DNA of 18,638 bases from an uncultured bacterium (GTDB taxonomy: Bacteria; Planctomycetota; UBA1135; GCA-002686595), in contig CADEGS010000029.1 of assembly GCA_902826945.1 (NCBI GenBank), forward strand, positions 1-18,638, read 5' to 3'. This document shows, one piece after another, positions 14,257 through 18,638 of the stretch. The notes beneath the pieces were generated by a model. That model ran no database searches and was not told where the DNA came from. It saw only the letters and a program-made list of their open reading frames with translations. Position 1 is the first letter of the stretch. Every line of letters starts with the position of its first letter. A program made the translations under genes and the position numbers.

Positions 14257-15532
14257 ACTCGCTCGCGTCGAGCAGCGTGACGGTGGCCCCGGCGCCGAGC
14301 CAGATGCCGGGGGCGTCGACGAAGAGGCTCTGCGCGTAGAGCGTGACGGCGCCGACGAGCGCGCCGACGTTCGGGACGGGGAAGGCGAGCGTGGCCGTGC
14401 CGCTCGCCGGCAGCGCGCCCAGCGCGAAGGTCTCGAGCAGCGGCAGGCCGGTCAGGAGCACGCCGGAGTAGGACGTCAGGGGGAGCGGGACGTGCTCGCC
14501 GGAGACGAGCAGCATCGGCACCTCGCCCGGGCGACCCTCGAGCGTGAAGGTCAGCGTCTCGCCGCCGCGCACCGGGCTCGTGCTCTGCAGGTGGCGCGCG
14601 AAGCCGAAGAGCGGGACGATCGTGCCGCTGCCGTCGATCGCCGGGCCGGCCGGGCCGTAGAGGCCGGGGCAGAGGGTGGTGAGGTTCGCCCGTCCGCCGA
14701 CGGCGGTGGACTCGAGCGAGTAGAGCGTTCCGCCGCTCCCGGTGAACAGGACGCCGGCGCCGCCGACGTAGTGCGCCGCGGTGCAGACGGGGCCGAAGTT
14801 CAGGCCGCCGGCACCGCCCTGGATCGTGCAGGCCGATACGGTGAGCGTCGAGCCGTTGGAGACGAGCATCCCGGGGCCGCCGCTCGTGCCGGTGAGGTTC
14901 ACGTTCGACGCTCCGACGCCCCCGCGCAGCACGCAGTCGTAGAGCTGTACGCCCGAGCCGAACGCGGCGAGGCCGATCCCTCCGATGGCGGGGCTGAATG
15001 CCTGCGACCAGCCGCTCTCGGCCTGCAAGGTGCAGCGCGTGAACGTCACGGCGAGCGAGCTCGTCACGCTCGCGCCCGGCTTCGCCCCCTGCTGGCCCTG
15101 GCACTGGTAGTGCTGCGTCGGATCGACGGTCACGAGCCGGTCGAACCAGACCGGACCGGCGCAGCTCGTGACGGTCACGCCCGCCACCGTCGTCAGCCCG
15201 CGGACCACGACCGCCTGCCCCGCGGCGAGGTTCCGCACGCGGACCGGCAGGGGGTAAGGGACGGCGTAGCTCCCCATGCCGACCATCACCGGCGCTCCGT
15301 CCGCCACGACCACCAGCGCCTTCGCGTCGATGACGAACTCCGGGTACTGCCCGGGCCGGACCAGGATCGTGTCGCCGTCGACCGCGGCATCGACCGCGGC
15401 CTGGATCGTGGTCGCGTCCACGCCGGGGCCGGCGGCGGGCGCCACGACCAGGACGTCCGCGGCGGCAGAGCCGCCGGCGAGCAGCGCGGCGAGCAAGGCG
15501 AGGGGAGCGGAGAGGGAGCGGCGGGTCGTCAC
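14255..15532 (-). CDS. Secreted right-handed beta-helix protein with shared C-terminal module
   Basis: The protein has 425 residues, with a signal peptide at 1-25 (core LALLAALLAGG, end SAAA). DATTIQAAVDAAVDGDTILVRPGQY (39-63; key residues TTIQ, GDTI, RPG) is the start of a parallel beta-helix. Helix rungs follow to about 305: VVVRGLTTVAGVTVTSC, AVTFTRCTLQAESG, VQLYDCVLRGGVG, LTVSACTIQGGAGG and GTLYSLESTAVGG. From about 315 comes the C-terminal module: GETLTFTLEGRPG, LPASGTATLAFPVPN, VGAVTLYAQSLFVD. It is an architectural paralogue of the protein at 10548-11876. The start is a GTG supported by a perfect AGGAGG (15539-15544) at 6 nt; TAGGCT lies further up as a -10 candidate. No catalytic residue can be assigned. 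Confidence 0.9.
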   Translation of the reverse strand: MTTRRSLSAPLALLAALLAGGSAAADVLVVAPAAGPGVDATTIQAAVDAAVDGDTILVRPGQYPEFVIDAKALVVVADGAPVMVGMGSYAVPYPLPVRVRNLAAGQAVVVRGLTTVAGVTVTSCAGPVWFDRLVTVDPTQHYQCQGQQGAKPGASVTSSLAVTFTRCTLQAESGWSQAFSPAIGGIGLAAFGSGVQLYDCVLRGGVGASNVNLTGTSGGPGMLVSNGSTLTVSACTIQGGAGGLNFGPVCTAAHYVGGAGVLFTGSGGTLYSLESTAVGGRANLTTLCPGLYGPAGPAIDGSGTIVPLFGFARHLQSTSPVRGGETLTFTLEGRPGEVPMLLVSGEHVPLPLTSYSGVLLTGLPLLETFALGALPASGTATLAFPVPNVGALVGAVTLYAQSLFVDAPGIWLGAGATVTLLDASE

Positions 15533-15557
15533 GGGAGGCCTCCTGGGGGATCGATCG

Positions 15558-15563
15558 AGCCTA
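15558..15563 (-). promoter_or_regulatory. Candidate -10 element (TAGGCT) of the second beta-helix gene
   Basis: On the minus strand TAGGCT lies 25 nt before the GTG at 15532. This leaves room for a leader of about 19 nt that carries the AGGAGG. It fits the TANNNT pattern of the other sites but is in leadered position. Confidence 0.4.
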
Positions 15564-15659
15564 TCTCGGGCCGGCAGGATGGAAGACGGCCGGCCGCGGC
15601 GGTCCGGTTCGGGGGCTCGCGGAATTTGCGGGGCCGACCGCCGCGCGGGCTCCGCGACC

Positions 15660-16391
15660 TCAGCGGGCCGCCCCCGACGGGCTCCGGCTCAGGGCGACGG
15701 CCGGGTCCTCGGCGCCCTCCGCGGGGGGTCGCTCGGCGGCGACTCCGCGCTCTTCTCGCCCAGGCAGCGTCCCGAAGACGCGGTCCCACAGGGGCGAGCT
15801 GACGCCGAAGCGCATTCCGGGCGTCGCGTAGTGGTGCAGCGCGTGGTGGCGCTTGAGCTCCTTCAGCACCGGCCCCGAGGCCGGCAGGTGGTGCAGCGCG
15901 TAGTGCAGGAGGTCGTAGGCGACGTAGCCCGACAGGAAGCCCGCGAAGACCGGCGCGACAAACGCCGGAGCGCCGAGCAGCGGCCCGAGCACCCACGCGA
16001 ACAGGAGGTAGTGCAGCGCGGCCAGCGGGATGCTCGCCGAGGGCGGCATCACGAGCCGCGTCGGGTCCCACGGCTGCACGTGGTGGATGCCGTGGAAGAG
16101 GAACAGCACCCGCTCCAGCCAGGCCGGCGGGTCGCGCGGCGCGAAGTGGAAGACGAAGCGGTGCAGCAGGTACTCCGCCAGCGTCCACACGAGGAGGCCG
16201 AGCGCCACGCCGCCCGCGACGGCGCCGGTGGAGAGCGCCGCGTCGTGCGCCGCGCGCCACAGGAGCCAGCCGATCACCGGCGCCCACACGACCACGACCA
16301 CGGCCGGATGGACGTGCGTCAGCGCCTCGAGCGCGGGCGAGCGGAAGAGCCGGATCGACGGCTCGCGCCGGCTCTGCGGCTCGAACCTCAC
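15660..16391 (-). CDS. Fatty acid 2-hydroxylase (FA2H/Scs7-like), integral membrane
   Basis: The protein has 243 residues. The di-iron histidine clusters are complete: His77-RFVF-His82, HGIHH (100-104), HYALHH (163-168) and HHALHH (182-187). HGIHHVQPWDPTRLVMPP and GVSSPLWDRVFGT match the FA2H/Scs7 branch rather than general sterol desaturases. Hydrophobic segments lie at about 28-46, 56-74, 121-141 and 145-162. FA2H enzymes put an (R)-2-hydroxyl on fatty acids or the acyl chain of sphingolipids, with electrons from cytochrome b5 in eukaryotes; no b5 domain is fused here. The GTG at 16391 is preferred over the GTG at 16442 because GGAGGAG (16396-16402) sits directly before it; the longer form would add only a basic arginine-rich tail. 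It is divergent from the gene at 16749. Confidence 0.9.
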   Translation of the reverse strand: MRFEPQSRREPSIRLFRSPALEALTHVHPAVVVVVWAPVIGWLLWRAAHDAALSTGAVAGGVALGLLVWTLAEYLLHRFVFHFAPRDPPAWLERVLFLFHGIHHVQPWDPTRLVMPPSASIPLAALHYLLFAWVLGPLLGAPAFVAPVFAGFLSGYVAYDLLHYALHHLPASGPVLKELKRHHALHHYATPGMRFGVSSPLWDRVFGTLPGREERGVAAERPPAEGAEDPAVALSRSPSGAAR

Positions 16392-16748
16392 GGCGCTCCT
16401 CCGCCGCGGCGCACCGCGGCCGGCGCGCGAGCGCCAAGGCACGCGAGCGCGCCGGCTCGCCGGATGGCAGGGCTGCGGGGAAGGGCCGCCATGGCGCTGG
16501 AGCAGGCGCCAGGGAACCGTCTCGACCGCCTCCTTTCCAGAGGGAAAAGGGCGCAGCCCGAGCGGACGCGCGCGCGGGCCCTCGTGCGCGCCCTCGGCGC
16601 GCGGTCATGGGACCTGGCTGCGCCTCGGGCGCCTTCGCGGCGCGGCTCCGCGCTGCGCACGTGGGCCGGAGCCCGGGTCCGCGGCGAAGGATCCGAGAAG
16701 GGGAGCCCACCGCCTCGCGGTGCGGGGCAGAGTACGGAGACCGCGGAC
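16392..16748. other. 357-bp divergent intergenic region
   Basis: It separates the divergent FA2H gene and the repeat-protein gene. No coding or RNA gene is supported. In-frame ATGs at 16464 and 16491 could extend the gene at 16749 upstream, but the added sequence is arginine/proline-rich and would bury its membrane anchor. The only notable element is TTTCC-AGAG-GGAAA (16534-16547), a small inverted repeat in an otherwise GC-only stretch. No TANNNT element stands close to either start. Confidence 0.5.
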
Positions 16749-18341
16749 GTGAAGAGCCCTCGACGTGTCGCCCTGCTGCTCGGGGCCGCGCTGTGCGCGG
16801 GGCTCGCCGTCTGGCTCGGCCTGTCGTCGGGCGCGGTCGGGAGGAGCGCTACCGCGGGCTCGCCGACGCTCGCGGCGCCGGAGGCGGCCGTCGCGAGCCC
16901 GGTCGAGCTGCAGGCGAATGCCCGATCGATCGCGGCGTCCGCGTCCGCGCCCGTGCCCGAGCGCGAGCCCGAGACGCCGCACGCCGCTCCCCAGCGTGTG
17001 GTGCAGCGCGCGGCTCTCGGCGAGGCCGAGTCGCCCCGCGACGGCGCGCTCGTCCGCCTGCGCGGCCGGGTGATGGCGCCGACGGGCTACCCGGCGGCCG
17101 ACGTCTCCGTGTCGTTCGGCGGGGCAGCGGGCACGACGGAGATCGACGGGACCTTCACGCTCGCGCTCGCGAGCCTGCCGCGCGACCTCCCCGTCACCGA
17201 GCTCGGCCAGCGCGTCGATCCTGGCGAAGCGCTCGTCCTGCGCTGCGACGGGTTCCCGACGCAGCGCATTCCCGACGTCGGCCAGGTGCTGCTCGACGCC
17301 TTCCCCGCCGACCCCGCGCCGCTCGAGCTGGCGCTCCCCGAGGAGCTCCCGATCCGCGGCCGCGTCGTGGACGAGGACGGACGCGCGCTCGCGGGATGGC
17401 AGGTGCGCGCGTCGCCCGCGGGCGCTCCGTCCGCGCTGCCGTGGATGCCGGCGGTCAACCCCCTCCACCGCGCCGGCTTCGGAGGATCCTGGAGCGGGCC
17501 GCTCGCAGGCGGCCCCGGGGCGAGCCGCTACGTCCTCACGGACGCGTCCGGCCGCTTCTCGCTGGACGGTCTCGACCCGCAAGCCTCGTACGACGTCGCC
17601 GCGCGCTCCGAGGGCGACCCGCGCCGCGCGCGGGCGGAGAGCGTGGAAGCGGGCACGAGAGATCTGGTCCTCACCGCCTCGGGAGACGTCCGCGGAGGGC
17701 GCCTGCACGGCATCGTGCGCCGGAGGGGCGGTGGACCCGTGCCGGGTGCGAGGGTGGCGGTGTCCCTCTGGGAGGGACGGGCAGGGCTGGATCGAGAGAA
17801 CGAGCGTCGCACCGCGACGCCCGTGGGCGAGGTCGTCTCGTACGTGACGACCGGCTGGGCGCCCTGGGTCGCGGGCACCGACGCCTCGGGCGCGTTCCGC
17901 ATCGACGACCTTCCGGCCGTGGCGGGGATCGTGCAGATCAGCGCTCCCGGCCTCGCGACGGAATCTTTCGAGCTCGCGGCGGACACGATCTTCGCGACCT
18001 ACGAGATCCTGGGCTCGTGCCGGCTCGTGCTGACGAGCGACGGGGAGCTGCCCGAAGACGCGCACGTCTGGCTGCTGACTCCCGAGGGTGACGCCGCCCT
18101 CCGCGCGGGAGAGCTCTCGGCCGCCGGCTCGATGAGCATCGGCTCGACCTTTCTGCCCGGAGGTGGCGTGCCCGAGATCCTCTCGGACTTCTGCACTCGC
18201 CTCGCGCCGCTCCTCGGACGCGAGATCGCGGTCCGCGAGGACGTCTGCGCGGTGGTCGTGACCGACGCGACCGGAGAGGAGATCCTGCGCCGCGTCCCGC
18301 TCGCACTGTCGAGCGCCGAGACGACGACGCTCTCGCTCTGA
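16749..18341 (+). CDS. Membrane-anchored protein with carboxypeptidase-regulatory-like repeats
   Basis: From the GTG at 16749 the protein has 530 residues. A KSPRR start and one hydrophobic helix (about 7-25) anchor it or serve as an uncleaved signal. Residues 30-95 are a low-complexity Ala/Pro/Glu linker. Three CarboxypepD_reg-like (transthyretin-like) beta domains follow, each opening with a 'RGRV' strand and closing with 'D.(S/D)G.F.(L/I)': about 100-137 (LRGRVMAPTGYPAAD, DGTFTLAL), 200-290 (IRGRVVDEDGRALAG, TDASGRFSLDGLDP) and 317-400 (LHGIVRRRGGGPVPGA, TDASGAFRIDDLP). The C-terminal 130 residues are not recognised. No catalytic motif is seen; such proteins usually take part in surface binding or adhesion. 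GGAG lies 9 nt before the GTG. A hairpin follows the stop. Confidence 0.82.
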   Translation: MKSPRRVALLLGAALCAGLAVWLGLSSGAVGRSATAGSPTLAAPEAAVASPVELQANARSIAASASAPVPEREPETPHAAPQRVVQRAALGEAESPRDGALVRLRGRVMAPTGYPAADVSVSFGGAAGTTEIDGTFTLALASLPRDLPVTELGQRVDPGEALVLRCDGFPTQRIPDVGQVLLDAFPADPAPLELALPEELPIRGRVVDEDGRALAGWQVRASPAGAPSALPWMPAVNPLHRAGFGGSWSGPLAGGPGASRYVLTDASGRFSLDGLDPQASYDVAARSEGDPRRARAESVEAGTRDLVLTASGDVRGGRLHGIVRRRGGGPVPGARVAVSLWEGRAGLDRENERRTATPVGEVVSYVTTGWAPWVAGTDASGAFRIDDLPAVAGIVQISAPGLATESFELAADTIFATYEILGSCRLVLTSDGELPEDAHVWLLTPEGDAALRAGELSAAGSMSIGSTFLPGGGVPEILSDFCTRLAPLLGREIAVREDVCAVVVTDATGEEILRRVPLALSSAETTTLSL

Positions 18342-18382
18342 GCGCACGCGGGCGCCGCGCCCCGTACGTCATGCGGGAGCAA

Positions 18383-18407
18383 GGGCGTCCCGGAACGAGG
18401 ACTGCCC
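18383..18407 (+). terminator. Hairpin terminator candidate after the repeat-protein gene
   Basis: GGGCGTCC and GGACTGCCC pair (eight pairs, one bulged T at 18403) around an 8-nt loop. It lies 42 nt past the stop at 18341. No T-tract follows. Confidence 0.45.
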
Positions 18408-18417
18408 CAGGCGCGGA

Positions 18418-18446
18418 TTGACACCCTCGGACCGCCGTGCGAGCCT
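18418..18446 (+). promoter_or_regulatory. Candidate promoter with perfect -35 TTGACA
   Basis: TTGACA (18418-18423) is the sigma-70 -35 consensus. After 17 bases stands GAGCCT, a poor -10 that keeps only A at position 2 and T at position 6. It follows the hairpin at 18383-18407 and would give the gene at 18585 a 5' leader of roughly 130 nt. That leader contains a 12-nt palindrome, CGCTCCGGAGCG (18488-18499). Confidence 0.4.
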
Positions 18447-18584
18447 CGCGCGCGCCGTGAGAGTTTCCCCTCTGTCGGCGATCCGCTCGCTCCGGAGCGC
18501 AGCCTCGTGCGACGACGCCGCGCTCGCGCCCGATCGCACCTGCGGCCGGCGAGCGCTCTCCGAGAACCCGTCCAGGAGAACCAG

Positions 18585-18638
18585 ATGGCTTACGAGACCT
18601 CGCCCGACCGCCTCGCGGAGGATCTGGCCGACCCGCTC
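18585..18638 (+). CDS. Start of an unidentified gene (truncated at the window edge)
   Basis: An ATG follows AGGAG (18574-18578) at 6-nt spacing, and the frame stays open for 18 codons (MAYETSPDRLAEDLADPL) to the edge. The ribosome site and the promoter-like TTGACA upstream support a real gene. There is no signal peptide at the start, so a cytoplasmic product is likely. Eighteen residues are too few to assign a family. Confidence 0.65.
   Translation, partial: MAYETSPDRLAEDLADPL

Noticed and set aside
16534..16547. TTTCC-AGAG-GGAAA as the same operator as CGGAAA-CGA-TTTCCG at 5644
   Set aside because: The arms are in the opposite order and the spacing differs, so they are not the same site. 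The likeness is only in base composition.
15276..16748. Upstream extension of the repeat-protein frame (16749 gene) through the FA2H gene
   Set aside because: It runs antisense to the FA2H gene and contains no domain. The membrane anchor directly after the GTG at 16749 marks the likely start.
1..18638. Search for tRNA, rRNA, CRISPR arrays, IS elements, integrases and attachment sites
   Set aside because: No direct-repeat array, transposase-like protein, long terminal inverted repeat or structured RNA signature was seen. The region looks like ordinary chromosome.

Overview
The window is very GC-rich and gene-dense. It looks like chromosomal DNA from a Planctomycetota bacterium. The grounds are an ECF sigma factor overlapping a transmembrane Ser/Thr kinase with TPR repeats, several secreted beta-helix or propeller proteins sharing a C-terminal module, and a LOR/SDH-type ornithine cyclodeaminase. 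The lineage is inferred from gene content; no rRNA or other marker gene is present. No tRNA, IS element, CRISPR array or phage gene was found.

Layout, left to right. 1-3301, minus strand: a secreted S10 serine carboxypeptidase-like protein running off the left edge, preceded by a coupled pair, the LOR/SDH-family enzyme (probable ornithine cyclodeaminase) and a HIT-family protein (ATGA overlap). 3302-3397 holds a strong hairpin terminator. 3398-5536, minus: a 712-residue secreted protein with seven evenly spaced propeller-like repeats. It is divergent, across a 232-bp region with an inverted motif pair, from an ECF sigma factor (5769-6335) and a receptor-type Ser/Thr kinase (6319-8937) that overlap by 17 bp. 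9035-10525, plus: a secreted unknown with an HEFFHH zincin-like motif, convergent with a secreted beta-helix protein (10548-11876). 12000-13529, plus: a five-TM SGNH-hydrolase protein, convergent with a HEAT-repeat lipoprotein (13536-14204) that follows a second beta-helix protein (14255-15532). 15660-16391, minus: a fatty acid 2-hydroxylase with near-eukaryotic signatures, divergent across 357 bp from a membrane-anchored carboxypeptidase-regulatory-like repeat protein (16749-18341). A new gene starts at 18585 and leaves the window.

Functionally the window is dominated by the cell envelope: about eight of thirteen genes encode secreted, lipid-anchored or membrane proteins. The sigma/kinase pair is a plausible signalling unit, possibly controlling the divergent propeller gene.

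The most unusual signals are three. (1) Four genes without a Shine-Dalgarno have a TANNNT element exactly 6-7 nt before the start codon, which suggests leaderless transcripts. (2) A C-terminal module of about 110 residues is shared by three otherwise different secreted proteins. (3) An inverted 17-nt motif pair lies in the sigma factor/propeller divergent promoter region, where no TANNNT element is visible.
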